A stretch of 64,000 nucleotides of DNA from positions 1-64,000 of the forward strand of contig NZ_NFJK01000013.1 in NCBI RefSeq assembly GCF_002159845.1, read 5' to 3'. Positions 16,522 to 24,617 of the stretch are shown piece by piece. The notes under the pieces are model-generated. The model did not search any database, had not been told where the DNA came from, and saw only the letters and a list, made by a program, of their open reading frames with translations. Made by a program: the position numbers and the translations under genes. Origin of the DNA: Anaeromassilibacillus sp. An250 (GTDB lineage: Bacteria; Bacillota; Clostridia; Oscillospirales; Acutalibacteraceae). How positions within the stretch are numbered: position 1 is the first letter of the stretch; every line of letters begins with the position of its first letter.

Positions 16522-17396
16522 ATTTCGAAGGGATTCGCTGTAGCGAGACGGTCAAGCAGAGCCTTTCCCTCGCGTTTCAAGAAGCCCGCCTGCCGCATGC
16601 GATCCTCTTAGAAGGCCCGGCAGGTTCGGGGAAATCCGAACTGGCGCGGTGGATTGCAAAGGCGGCGGTCTGCACGGGCGCGGGGGAGCGGCCCTGCGGC
16701 CATTGCCCGGGCTGTATCAAGGCGGCGGCAGGCGCGCACCCGGACATCACCATCGTGGGCGGCGGCACGGCGGCGCGCTCCTTCCATGTGGATACCATCC
16801 GGCAGATCCGGGCGGATGCCTACATCAAGCCGAATGAAGCGCCGCTGCGCGTCTTTTTATTGGAGGGCGCGGAGACGATGTCCGAACAGGCGCAGAATGC
16901 GCTTTTGAAGGTGTTTGAAGAGCCGCCGGACCGGGTGCTGTTTCTCCTGACCGTGACTTCGGCGGTGAAACTGCTTCCGACGGTCCGCTCGCGGGCGCAG
17001 CTCTTCACCCTGGAAGGGGAAGAGCAGGCGGACCCCGCCGATCTGGAGCTTGCTGCGGCCATCTGCCAGGCAATTCCAGCCCCGGGGGAAGCCAAGCTTT
17101 TGGAGCTGACCGCACCACTTATCAAGGACAAGGAGCGGTTCCGCCGGATCTTAAAGCAGCTGGTCCTGCTGTTCCGGGACGCGTGCGTCCTGCGGGCGGG
17201 CGGGGCGTCCTGCCTGTCGCACCAGCCGGAGGCGGCCGGGGAACTGGCGCACACCTTGACGCGGGATCAATTGATGCGCCTTTTGGAATACGCGCAAAGC
17301 GCGCAGAAAGCACAGGACCAAAATGCCAACGCTGCGTTGTTGGTAACGACCTTTTGCGCCCGGATGCGGGCCGCGTCCCACGGGCGGCATGCATAA
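16518..17396 (+). CDS. holB: DNA polymerase III delta prime subunit (clamp loader)
   Basis: Part of the clamp loader that places the sliding clamp on DNA. The 292-residue protein has the AAA+ Walker A GPAGSGKSE at about 33-41. The four-cysteine zinc cluster typical of clamp-loader subunits is CTGAGERPCGHCPGC (about 51-66). The sensor region FLLEGAETMSEQAQNALLKVFEEPP near 113-137 is the most conserved part of DnaX/HolB proteins. The C-terminal helical collar is shorter and less conserved. Overlaps darA by 4 bases and precedes ricT by 62 bases in the conserved Firmicute order. Confidence 0.94.
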   Translation: MNFEGIRCSETVKQSLSLAFQEARLPHAILLEGPAGSGKSELARWIAKAAVCTGAGERPCGHCPGCIKAAAGAHPDITIVGGGTAARSFHVDTIRQIRADAYIKPNEAPLRVFLLEGAETMSEQAQNALLKVFEEPPDRVLFLLTVTSAVKLLPTVRSRAQLFTLEGEEQADPADLELAAAICQAIPAPGEAKLLELTAPLIKDKERFRRILKQLVLLFRDACVLRAGGASCLSHQPEAAGELAHTLTRDQLMRLLEYAQSAQKAQDQNANAALLVTTFCARMRAASHGRHA

Positions 17397-17458
17397 AAGT
17401 TGCACGATCGAATTCGGAAAAGAAAGCCATCGGTTTTGCGGTGGTTGGGAGGTAATCT

Positions 17459-18772
17459 ATGGCCGAGGTAATTGGCGTTCGATTTAAAAATATGGGCAAG
17501 GTGTATTACTTTGACCCGGAAGAATATGAGCTGAAAATCGGGGACAACGTGATTGTGGAAACCGCGCGCGGCGTGGAATGCGGCGAGGTTGCCATGGAGC
17601 GCAAGGAAATCGCGGAGGAGGACATCGTCCAGCCGCTGAAAAAGCTCATCCGCATCGCAACCCCGGACGACTTGAAAAAGGTCGCGGAAAATGCGATCAA
17701 AGAGAAGACCGCGTTCGATATCTGCGTGAAAAAGATCGCGGCGCATAAATTGGAAATGAAGCTGGTGAACGTGGAATACACGTTTGACAACAGCAAGATC
17801 TTGTTTTACTTCACAGCGGACGGCCGTGTGGACTTCCGCGAGCTGGTCAAGGACCTGGCGTCCGTGTTCCGCACGCGCATTGAGCTGCGGCAGATCGGCG
17901 TGCGTGACGAGGCAAAGATGCTGGGCGGCCTGGGCATCTGCGGCAGGCCGTTCTGCTGCTCGTCGTTCCTGAGCGGGTTCCAGCCGGTCTCCATCAAGAT
18001 GGCAAAGGAACAGGGGCTATCCCTGAACCCCGTCAAAATTTCCGGCACCTGCGGGCGGCTGATGTGCTGCCTGAAGTATGAGCAGGAGGCGTATGCCGAC
18101 CTGCTGCGCCGCACCCCGGCGGTCAATTCCATTGTGATGACCCCGGCGGGCAAGGGCGTGGTGGTGGATCAGAACATCATCACCGGAAATTTGCAGGTGC
18201 GCCTGGATTCTGCGCCGGAGGCCGCGCCGCAGACCTTCCATGTGAAGCAGGTGAAGCTGCTGCGCGGGAAGGGCGCTGCGGAAAAGAAGGAGACGGACGC
18301 GGAGCAGGAGGAAACCGAGGAAGCGCTTGCGCTGGGAGCGGTCCTCGACCCGGTGGAAGAAAAGCCGGAGAAGCCGGAGCGCAAGGAGCGCCCGGTGGAG
18401 AAGCGGCCTCAGCGGGAGGCAAATTCGGGCGAGCGCCGTGAACAGCCGCCGAAGGAGCGCGAGAAGCGCCCGCCGCAGCAGGGCGGCAAGGGGTCGGAAC
18501 GCCGGGAGCGTCCCCCGAAGCGGGAAGGACGCCCGCCGCGCGGCCAAGGCGAACACGCAAAGCAGGCCGGGGAGGGACGGCCCCCGCGCCAGGAGCGCAG
18601 CGGGAATGAACGGCCCGGCGGGGCGCCCAGAGGCGCAGGCCGGGCGGAACGCGCCCCCCGCAACAACCAGCAGCGGGAACACCGGGCGGCCGAGAGCCCG
18701 AAGGCCCCAGCAGCGGAGCATGCTCCAAGTGCGCAGGCCGGTGCGGTGCAACCGCCGGAAACATCCGAATAA
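17459..18772 (+). CDS. ricT: RicT/YaaT PSP1-domain protein with a long charged tail
   Basis: RicT is part of the RicA-RicF-RicT (Y-complex) that carries Fe-S clusters and promotes RNase Y-dependent mRNA maturation in Bacillus. Residues 1-270 are the standard PSP1 protein, with the cysteine-rich segments GGLGICGRPFCCSSFL and SGTCGRLMCCLKYEQ. Residues from about 275 to 437 are a low-complexity tail rich in Glu, Arg, Pro, Gly and Gln, in which RPP, RRE and PPK recur. The tail is not part of the Bacillus protein (about 275 residues). Its Arg-Gly-rich composition resembles RNA-binding disordered regions, which would fit an RNA-decay partner; that is inference. AGGTAATC precedes the ATG. Confidence 0.93.
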   Translation: MAEVIGVRFKNMGKVYYFDPEEYELKIGDNVIVETARGVECGEVAMERKEIAEEDIVQPLKKLIRIATPDDLKKVAENAIKEKTAFDICVKKIAAHKLEMKLVNVEYTFDNSKILFYFTADGRVDFRELVKDLASVFRTRIELRQIGVRDEAKMLGGLGICGRPFCCSSFLSGFQPVSIKMAKEQGLSLNPVKISGTCGRLMCCLKYEQEAYADLLRRTPAVNSIVMTPAGKGVVVDQNIITGNLQVRLDSAPEAAPQTFHVKQVKLLRGKGAAEKKETDAEQEETEEALALGAVLDPVEEKPEKPERKERPVEKRPQREANSGERREQPPKEREKRPPQQGGKGSERRERPPKREGRPPRGQGEHAKQAGEGRPPRQERSGNERPGGAPRGAGRAERAPRNNQQREHRAAESPKAPAAEHAPSAQAGAVQPPETSE

Positions 18773-18780
18773 AACGATGG

Positions 18781-18822
18781 GCGGCTTTGCTGTATGCATT
18801 TGCAAAGCCGTCCTGATTTTTA
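18781..18822 (+). terminator. Intrinsic terminator after ricT
   Basis: Arms GCGGCTTTGC (18781-18790) and GCAAAGCCG (18802-18810) around a loop of 11 bases, then TCCTGATTTTTAT. Confidence 0.65.
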
Positions 18823-19010
18823 TAGGTTTGGAGCGGATGGGGAACGTCTATTTTGTGGCGTTTCAGGCGCAAAACGTGCCCGCCGGACGGGGCGGAAACG
18901 CAATCCGCCGTTTTTCCCAAGGCCCGGTGCTTCCGGGACGGGATTCGCCGGAAAATAGCAGCACCCCTCTGCTGATCCAATGAAAATTTTCCCAGACATC
19001 CAAGAAACTG

Positions 19011-19038
19011 TTGCTTTTTTGGTATTCTGTGATAAAAT
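19011..19038 (+). promoter_or_regulatory. Candidate promoter for the ferredoxin
   Basis: TTGCTT at 19011-19016, 16-base spacer, TAAAAT at 19033-19038 with an upstream TGTGA. The preceding stretch 18823-19010 shows no gene. Confidence 0.5.
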
Positions 19039-19069
19039 AAGCTTGTAAAACTTAATGGAGGTGTTACCT

Positions 19070-19240
19070 TTGGCATACGCAATTAGTGATGAATGCATTT
19101 CCTGCGGCGCATGTGCAGCAGGCTGCCCTGTTAACGCAATCTCCGAGGGAGACGGCAAGTTCGTGATCGATCCCGACACCTGCACCGAGTGCGGCGCATG
19201 TGCAGAAGTTTGCCCGGTTGGCGCTCCTGCTCAGGCATAA
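19070..19240 (+). CDS. 2[4Fe-4S] clostridial ferredoxin
   Basis: A 56-residue low-potential electron carrier. Two complete cluster motifs are visible, CISCGACAAGCP (residues 9-20) and CTECGACAEVCP (residues 38-49), as in Clostridium pasteurianum ferredoxin. The start is TTG 19070: it lies 9 bases after GGAGG (19057-19061) and yields the standard opening M-A-Y-A-I-S-D-E-C; an ATG at 19055 overlaps the ribosome site. Has its own promoter and a strong terminator at 19263, so it is expressed alone although it sits inside the ricT-yabB row. Confidence 0.95.
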   Translation: MAYAISDECISCGACAAGCPVNAISEGDGKFVIDPDTCTECGACAEVCPVGAPAQA

Positions 19241-19262
19241 TTCATTCGTCGGAAAGCTGAAA

Positions 19263-19292
19263 GGCGAAGCGTCTGTGCGCTTCGCCTTTTTT
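19263..19292 (+). terminator. Intrinsic terminator after the ferredoxin
   Basis: Perfect 9-bp stem GGCGAAGCG/CGCTTCGCC with TCTGTG loop followed by six T. Confidence 0.9.
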
Positions 19293-19388
19293 GCGTCTGT
19301 CCAGAAGGGGGGCCTGCTGCTGTGTAAAGAGGCGCGCAGCGGGAACACATCCTCGGAAATCGCCGTATTTGGAAAGGAGGGCCTTCCC

Positions 19389-20147
19389 TTGGCCACCACA
19401 TATCCCCGTTGGGAACCCCTCTCCCCGCAGGTCTCTGTATTGGTCTCCTCGACGCACCGCTTTAACACCGATACGGTCCTGCTCGCATGGTTTTCCGCGC
19501 CGCGGAAAGGGGAGATCTGTGCGGACTTTGGCACCGGCTGTGGAACGATCCCCCTGCTCTGGTGCGCAAAAGCCCAGGCCGGCGAGGGCGCGATGCCGGG
19601 AAAGGTCTACGCGGTGGAGCTACAGGCCGACGCCTGTGCCTTGGCGCTGCGCTCTGTGGAGAGAAACCAACTAGAAAATACAATTTGTATTATAAATAAC
19701 GATATAAACAATTTGCAATATTTACATCCCCCGCGCGGGCTCGACCTGGTGGCCTGCAACCCTCCCTATAAGCCGGAGGGGACGGGCATCAAAAATCCGC
19801 AGGAGGGCCTTTCCATTGCGCGGCATGAGGGGGCCTGCACCTTTGCAGAGATCGCGGCGGCCGCGGCGCGTCAGCTCCGCTGGGGCGGGCGGTTCTGCTG
19901 CTGCCTGCGCCCGGAGCGGCTTGCCGGCGCAATGGAGGCGCTCCGGCGCGCCGGTTTGGAGCCGAAACGGTTGCGCTTTGTCCAGCAGCGGCCGGACAAG
20001 GCCCCCTTTTTGTTCCTTTTGCAGGCGGCGCGCGGGGGGAACCCCGGGCTGCGTGTGGAGCCGGTCCTCTTTGTGGAGGATGGGAAAGGCCACTTTTCCC
20101 AGGAGATGTTGCAGATTTATGGTTCGTATAAGGAGGGGCATGTATGA
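19389..20147 (+). CDS. TrmN6/YabB-like SAM-dependent methyltransferase
   Basis: Probably tRNA1(Val) adenine-37 N6-methyltransferase-like, by similarity to Bacillus YabB and by its place before rsmI. The Rossmann SAM loop is CADFGTGCGTIPLLW near residue 40, and the N6-adenine methyltransferase motif NPPY lies near 119 (VACNPPYKPEGTG). The start is TTG 19389, 8 bases after AAAGGAGG (19373-19380); upstream codons of the open frame run through the ferredoxin terminator and are not coding. The product is then 252 residues, normal for the family (about 250). Overlaps rsmI as ATGA. Confidence 0.86.
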   Translation: MATTYPRWEPLSPQVSVLVSSTHRFNTDTVLLAWFSAPRKGEICADFGTGCGTIPLLWCAKAQAGEGAMPGKVYAVELQADACALALRSVERNQLENTICIINNDINNLQYLHPPRGLDLVACNPPYKPEGTGIKNPQEGLSIARHEGACTFAEIAAAAARQLRWGGRFCCCLRPERLAGAMEALRRAGLEPKRLRFVQQRPDKAPFLFLLQAARGGNPGLRVEPVLFVEDGKGHFSQEMLQIYGSYKEGHV

Positions 20148-20989
20148 CGGGAACACTCTATGTGGTCGGCACGCCGATCGGCAACCTTTCGGATTTTTCC
20201 CCCCGCGCGGTGGAGACGCTGGAAGCCGTGGACTTCATCGCGGCGGAGGACACGCGCGTCACCCTGAAGCTGCTGAACCACTTCGGCGTCAAAAAGCCGT
20301 TGGTCAGCTACTTTGAGCACAACAAGCGCGACCATGGGGAGAAGATCTTGGCGCGCCTGGAGGCGGGGGAAAACTGCGCGCTGGTGTCGGACGCAGGGAT
20401 GCCCGCCATCTCCGACCCCGGCGAACTGCTGGTGGCGCAGTGTGCGGAGCGCGGGATCCCGGTGCTGGTGGTGCCCGGGCCCAGCGCGGTGGTTTCCGCG
20501 CTGGCAATCTCCGGCCTTCCGACCGGGCGCTTTACCTTTGAGGGCTTTTTGAGCGTCAATAAAAAGAGCCGCCGGGACCATCTGGACGAGGTCAAGGACG
20601 AACGCCGCACCATGGTCTTTTACGAGGCGCCGCACAAGCTCTACGCCACCCTGCGCGACATGTTGGACGCCTGGGGGGACCGCCGCATCGCAATCGTGCG
20701 GGAGTTGACGAAGATTCACGAGGAGGTTATCCGAACGACCCTGTCCGAGGCGGTGCAGCGCAGCAAGGACGACCCGTTTAAAGGGGAGATTGTGCTGGTG
20801 ATCGAGGGGGCAACCGCACCGGCAGCCGAAGCCTATACCTTGGAGGAGGCGGTCGCCCTTGCAAAGGAAAAGCTGGAGCAGGGCCTGGCGCCGTCCGAGG
20901 CGGCAAAGCAGGCCGCGGCGGAGAGCGGCCTGGCCAAGCGCGACATTTACCGCGCAATTTTACACGACGGAGGCGGCGCGGATGACTGA
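20144..20989 (+). CDS. rsmI: 16S rRNA (cytidine-1402-2'-O)-methyltransferase
   Basis: Methylates the 2'-O of C1402 in the decoding centre of 16S rRNA with SAM. The 281-residue protein carries the tetrapyrrole-methylase-fold signature set: LYVVGTPIGNLSD at the N-terminus, AEDTRVTLKLLNHFG near 34, SDAGMPAISDPGELLV near 82, VPGPSAVVSALAISGLP near 110, and REGEIVLVIEG-like FKGEIVLVIEG near 210. Start overlaps the preceding methyltransferase gene as ATGA. In Bacillus the homologue yabC/rsmI closes the same gene row. Confidence 0.95.
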   Translation: MTGTLYVVGTPIGNLSDFSPRAVETLEAVDFIAAEDTRVTLKLLNHFGVKKPLVSYFEHNKRDHGEKILARLEAGENCALVSDAGMPAISDPGELLVAQCAERGIPVLVVPGPSAVVSALAISGLPTGRFTFEGFLSVNKKSRRDHLDEVKDERRTMVFYEAPHKLYATLRDMLDAWGDRRIAIVRELTKIHEEVIRTTLSEAVQRSKDDPFKGEIVLVIEGATAPAAEAYTLEEAVALAKEKLEQGLAPSEAAKQAAAESGLAKRDIYRAILHDGGGADD

Positions 20990-21428
20990 GATTGTCAAAG
21001 TGGAGGAGTCCCATAAGGCGGACTATATGGCGCTGTTCCTGCTGGCCGACCCCAGCGAGAAGATGGTGGCCAAGTATCTCGGCCGCGGCGACGTGTATGT
21101 GCTCTTTGCGGACGGCGCCCCTGCCTGTGTTGCCGTAGTGACGGACTACGGCCCCGGCACGTGCGAGCTGAAAAATTTGGCGACGGATGAAGCGCTGCAA
21201 AACCGCGGCTATGCGGGGCAAATGTTGCGGTATCTGTTTGCCGTCTGCGCGGACCGCTATGAAGCGATGTATGTCGGCACGTCGGTGCAGATGATCCCCT
21301 TTTATGAGCGGTTCGGGTTTGTCCCTTCGCACCGGGTGGAGAACTTCTTCGTGGATTTTTATCCGGAACCGATCTTCGAGAACGGCGTGCAATGTGTGGA
21401 TATGGAGTATTTAAAGCGGAGGCTCTAA
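20982..21428 (+). CDS. GNAT-family N-acetyltransferase
   Basis: A 148-residue GCN5-type acetyltransferase. The acetyl-CoA site is NLATDEALQNRGYAGQMLRYL (about 63-83), and the C-terminal beta-alpha part is VGTSVQMIPFYERFGFV (near 100-116). Acceptor unknown. ATG 20982 overlaps the rsmI end by 8 bases and lies 5 bases after GGAGGCGGCG, so it is coupled to rsmI; the longer frame from 20859 reads within rsmI. Its location may mean ribosomal or tRNA-related acetylation but that is a guess. Confidence 0.85.
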   Translation: MTEIVKVEESHKADYMALFLLADPSEKMVAKYLGRGDVYVLFADGAPACVAVVTDYGPGTCELKNLATDEALQNRGYAGQMLRYLFAVCADRYEAMYVGTSVQMIPFYERFGFVPSHRVENFFVDFYPEPIFENGVQCVDMEYLKRRL

Positions 21429-21709
21429 GGGAAGGGCACAGAAGTTCAATGGTCCGTTTGAAATGCGCGGCCGCAGACCCCTTCCTATGGGAGCTATTTA
21501 CCAGCTTCAATGGGCGCTTTCCCTATGGAATAACGGAGGAACAAGGGCCGTATATTGCAGGGGGATTGCTTTGGGGATGAAGGATGCCGTGCATTTGTAG
21601 CGGGGGTAAAGAGGTGCTTCGTTTTTCCCTTTATAATCGATTTTTGTCATATTGACAGGCGTTGCTTAAAAAAATTGGATAATTTTACAGAAAATAACTG
21701 ATTTCTTCA
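21429..21709. other. Intergenic stretch, nothing identified
   Basis: About 280 bases between the acetyltransferase and the rubrerythrin promoter. A short open frame starting at 21449 has no ribosome site and no recognisable similarity. Confidence 0.4.
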
Positions 21710-21738
21710 TTGATTCCATCGGAATATCCATGTATAAT
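21710..21738 (+). promoter_or_regulatory. Promoter for rubrerythrin
   Basis: TTGATT (21710-21715), 17-base spacer, perfect TATAAT (21733-21738). The mRNA would carry a leader of about 100 bases before ATG 21847, with no clear structure. Confidence 0.7.
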
Positions 21739-21846
21739 AGTTGGTAAGAGATGGCAAACTATCTATGTCCCGAAGGCAGTTGCAATCAGGCCCGCGCGCG
21801 AGACGGGGCTGAAATATATTGGGTACTTAGACAGGAGGAAAAAGCA

Positions 21847-22386
21847 ATGGAATTAAAAGGAAGCAGAACCGAAGCAAATTTGATGGCGGCATTTGCGGGG
21901 GAATCCCAGGCCCGCAATAAGTACACCTTCTATGCGTCCAAGGCCAGGAAAGAGGGCTACGAGCAGATCGCAGCTATTTTTGAGGAGACGGCGCGCAACG
22001 AGAAGGAGCACGCGGAATTGTGGTTCAAAGCCCTGCACGACGGCGGGATCGGCACAACCCTGGAGAACCTGGAAGACGCCGCGGCCGGCGAGAACTACGA
22101 ATGGACCGAGATGTATAAGAATTTCGCGGACATTGCGGAGGAAGAGGGCTTCACCGCCCTGGCTGCACAGATGCGTTTGGTTGCGGGCATCGAGAAGGCC
22201 CACGAGGAGCGCTACCGCAAGCTGGCACAGAACATCAAAGAGGATATTGTCTTTAAGGCCGGCGAGGAGACCATATGGGTCTGCCGCAATTGTGGCTATA
22301 TCCACATTGGCAAGTCCGCCCCGGCGGTATGCCCGGCTTGTAAACATCCGCAGGCCTATTTCGAGCGCCGCGCGGTCAACTATTGA
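21847..22386 (+). CDS. Rubrerythrin
   Basis: Non-haem diiron peroxidase that removes hydrogen peroxide in anaerobes with electrons from rubredoxin or NADH oxidoreductases. The 179-residue protein has an N-terminal four-helix diiron domain (residues 1-135) with the ligand motifs of the family ([21 protein letters not shown] near 50, IEKAHEERY near 115). Its C-terminal rubredoxin-type iron site has two Cys-x-x-Cys motifs, CRNC and CPAC, at about 140-165. ATG 21847 follows AGGAGG (21834-21839); the in-frame ATG at 21751 is rejected. Monocistronic: own promoter and terminator. Confidence 0.95.
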   Translation: MELKGSRTEANLMAAFAGESQARNKYTFYASKARKEGYEQIAAIFEETARNEKEHAELWFKALHDGGIGTTLENLEDAAAGENYEWTEMYKNFADIAEEEGFTALAAQMRLVAGIEKAHEERYRKLAQNIKEDIVFKAGEETIWVCRNCGYIHIGKSAPAVCPACKHPQAYFERRAVNY

Positions 22387-22405
22387 TGGATTGAATAAAG
22401 AAGGA

Positions 22406-22440
22406 AGCCGCCCCATGTCGTCACATGGGGCGGCTTTTGT
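22406..22440 (+). terminator. Intrinsic terminator after rubrerythrin
   Basis: 12-bp stem GCCGCCCCATGT/ACATGGGGCGGC followed by TTTTGT. Confidence 0.9.
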
Positions 22441-22634
22441 AATCGGAAAAATCGTGTTTCGTATGGCGCCAGACGCATGAGGGGATAACCTGCGGAGGAA
22501 ACGCCGTGGAGCGCAATGGTAGGGAGAAATCCAGAAGGCGCGCGGGGGCTTCCCCCATGGGACAGGGCCAGCGCCTCTTGGACGCGGTCCAGACGGCCAT
22601 GAACCGCCATTTCCCTCTATCATCATTAAAAAGG

Positions 22635-22660
22635 TATCAATTGGCATGAGTGTCAATTTA
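22635..22660. promoter_or_regulatory. Possible operator for the XRE regulator
   Basis: Imperfect palindrome AATTG-gcatgagtgt-CAATT, about 80 bases before the regulator start. Autoregulation is a guess. The remainder of 22441-22682 holds nothing identified. Confidence 0.3.
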
Positions 22661-22682
22661 TAGCAGCGGATCTTTGCGTATT

Positions 22683-22711
22683 TTGCAAATTATAATTGAC
22701 ATAGATATACT
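22683..22711 (+). promoter_or_regulatory. Candidate promoter of the XRE regulator
   Basis: TTGCAA (22683-22688), 17-base spacer, TATACT (22706-22711). Start of the regulator is 28 bases downstream. Confidence 0.5.
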
Positions 22712-22738
22712 ACAATTACATCGAGGGTGTGATGTGTA

Positions 22739-23065
22739 GTGTATGATTTTGGTCTAAGGCTGAAACAGCTACGGGAAAAGCACAATTTGTCGCAATCGCA
22801 GGTGGCCAAAAGACTGGGAATCACCAGAGCTGCAATTTCCAGTTACGAAAACAACATTTCTCTCCCTTCTGTCAATGTGCTCGCAGAGCTGGCCTTGCTG
22901 TACCGGGTCTCTACCGACTACCTGCTTGGGTTGGACAACCGTACGGCTATCGTTTTAGAGGATCTTACGCCGCGCCAAAGCGCTGTGATACAAGAAGTGA
23001 TGGATACGCTTGTCACAGAATTCAAACTCTCCAATCGGGAACGATCGATTAAAAGACAAACGTAG
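22739..23065 (+). CDS. XRE-family HTH transcriptional regulator
   Basis: A 108-residue DNA-binding protein. Residues 4-60 form a Cro/CI-type helix-turn-helix domain: FGLRLKQLREKHNLSQSQVAKRLGITRAAISSYENN, then LPSVNVLAELALLYRVSTDYLLG. The C-terminal 45 residues form a short helical extension. The start is GTG 22739, 9 bases after GAGGG; no ATG in frame is available without losing helix 1. Alone on its transcript, with a large hairpin downstream. Target genes unknown. Confidence 0.88.
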   Translation: MYDFGLRLKQLREKHNLSQSQVAKRLGITRAAISSYENNISLPSVNVLAELALLYRVSTDYLLGLDNRTAIVLEDLTPRQSAVIQEVMDTLVTEFKLSNRERSIKRQT

Positions 23066-23126
23066 ATCGATATCCCTACGAGCCCATCGCAACCACGCGG
23101 ACCACAGATCCATTGAATAAAACACA

Positions 23127-23202
23127 GAATCCGACTGGAACATTTGGAGGCACATCCCGTAAGACAGGTAGGCACCAAATGTTTTCCTCACCAGTCGGAT
23201 TC
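23127..23202. other. Long 76-base hairpin downstream of the XRE gene
   Basis: Outer arms GAATCCGACTGG (23127-23138) and CCAGTCGGATTC (23191-23202) pair perfectly; an inner stem ACATTTGG/CCAAATGT continues after a small bulge. No T-run follows. It may be a terminator variant, a processed small RNA or a miniature inverted-repeat element. The rest of 23066-23524 holds no gene; its last 200 bases are AT-rich. Confidence 0.6.
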
Positions 23203-23524
23203 ATTCCTATGCTTTTACCGGCGAGAAAGCCCCGCGCGGAAGGGCCTCGGGCGGGCGCTTATCCCCTGGGTTCATTCCAAGGCTTTCAGCGTCTACGGAT
23301 AAAAGCACAATTTAGTTTATCGCTGTCGATGTTTTGACGCAAGATGCGGCAAAATTTGCGGCAGAAAATTGGGAAGAAACTGTATATATAATCGATATGC
23401 GGCGGATTGTAGTCCTTTTTTTTAAGAAACGATAAGTGAATTATTTTCACCTAATTTCTGCACGCTTATACATAAAATTGTTCATAAAAATACAAGGAAA
23501 AGGCGCCGGGGAGGCCCTGCCGCA

Positions 23525-24298
23525 TTATTCCATCCAAGGGAATAGGAAGAATTTGGTCAGGGCAAGAAGCTCCCTGCCATAGCTGGCGGAAAGTAGATAC
23601 CACGGCGTTTTTGCAGGGAAGGCATATGCGGTGATCCCCTGCTGCTGTGCAAGTTGCAGCGCACGGAACATGTGGTACCGTTCTGTCACCAGGATACAGG
23701 TTGGGTCAAGGCCCTCCGCCTCGATGACCCTGCGGGAATTGGCAAGGTTTTCGTTTGTGTTGGTACTCTGGTCTTCCAAATAGATGCGGCCGGAAGAAAT
23801 GCCATGCTGTTCCAGGCCGCTGCGGATGGCCTCGGCTTCGGATATCCATTCCCCGTCGCCCTGCCCCCCGCTGGCGATCGCCACGGCATCCGGGTGGGAA
23901 TGCAGGTATTCCGCTGCGGCGTCAATGCGCGCCTGCAACGCCGCGCTGCCCACCTTGCAGCCTAAAATAACAACCGTCCCGCTGCCGGAGGGCGAAGGCG
24001 TGGGCCACAGCATGCAGCCGGTCAAAAAAGCTGCCCAAGCGAAGCACACCGCTAAGATGCCCCAGCAGGACCGCCGCAGGACGCGCAGGGGTTTTGCATG
24101 TTTTGCCTGCTCCATACGGCTGCGCAAGGGGACATACCAAATGCCTCCGGCTATCAGGAAGAGGCTGAACAGGATTCCCCCGCCGTTCCCCACATGGAAT
24201 ACGCCCCAAAAAAGCGGGATGCAAAACCATATGAACAATCCTGCCCCGGCACAGAGGGCGAGGACGCTGGTGATTTTTTCTTTGTGTGTCCGTTTCAT
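23525..24298 (-). CDS. YdcF/ElyC/SanA-family membrane protein (DUF218)
   Basis: The 257-residue protein has about three N-terminal membrane helices (about 10-30, 35-55 and 75-97), then a DUF218 domain. Visible DUF218 features are VVILGCKV near 108, RIDAAAEYLHSHPDAVAIASGGQGDGEWISEAEAI near 125-155, DQSTNTNENLANSR near 175 and VTERYHMFRAL near 205. Members act in cell-envelope stress or vancomycin sensitivity in enterobacteria; the reaction is unknown. The TGA stop lies at 23525. AAAGGAGG precedes the ATG, and a terminator-like hairpin sits directly before it. Confidence 0.88.
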   Translation of the reverse strand: MKRTHKEKITSVLALCAGAGLFIWFCIPLFWGVFHVGNGGGILFSLFLIAGGIWYVPLRSRMEQAKHAKPLRVLRRSCWGILAVCFAWAAFLTGCMLWPTPSPSGSGTVVILGCKVGSAALQARIDAAAEYLHSHPDAVAIASGGQGDGEWISEAEAIRSGLEQHGISSGRIYLEDQSTNTNENLANSRRVIEAEGLDPTCILVTERYHMFRALQLAQQQGITAYAFPAKTPWYLLSASYGRELLALTKFFLFPWME

Positions 24299-24319
24299 AT
24301 GGGAAACCTCCTTTGATCG

Positions 24320-24353
24320 AAAAAGCCGCTGGGATTATCCCGGCGGCTTTCAT
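24320..24353 (-). terminator. Terminator-like hairpin in the leader of the ydcF gene
   Basis: Read on the minus strand: AAAGCCGC, CGGGAT-loop-ATCCC, GCGGCTTT then T-run, immediately followed by the AAAGGAGG ribosome site of the 24298 gene. It may end the transcript of the upstream LCP gene or work as an attenuator. Confidence 0.6.
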
Positions 24354-24617
24354 TATAGCATTTTTGATAGGACGCGGCCCTTTTTAAAGCAACGCTGTCC
24401 AGGTGGCCTGTGTTTTAAAGGGAATAGGCACCTATTGCACAGCGGTTTAGAGGCTCCGGTTGCATACAAAGGAAGAGCCTCGTTTGGATGCCGCCTTTGT
24501 GTATGCTGGCCCTATCCGATTGTGGCGCCGCACCGGTGTGGGGAACCTCTTCCGGCATGTGGCGATTGCCGTAAAAAAGATGCGGGTTTCTATATGGCGT
24601 CCCAAGCGGCAGAGGGT
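24354..24617. other. Intergenic stretch, nothing identified
   Basis: About 265 bases between the LCP-propeller gene and the hairpin before ydcF. Short open frames here have no ribosome sites. Confidence 0.4.

Noticed and set aside
21392-21580. Small plus-strand ORF after the acetyltransferase
   Set aside because: It overlaps the preceding gene, has no ribosome site and shows no recognisable motif.
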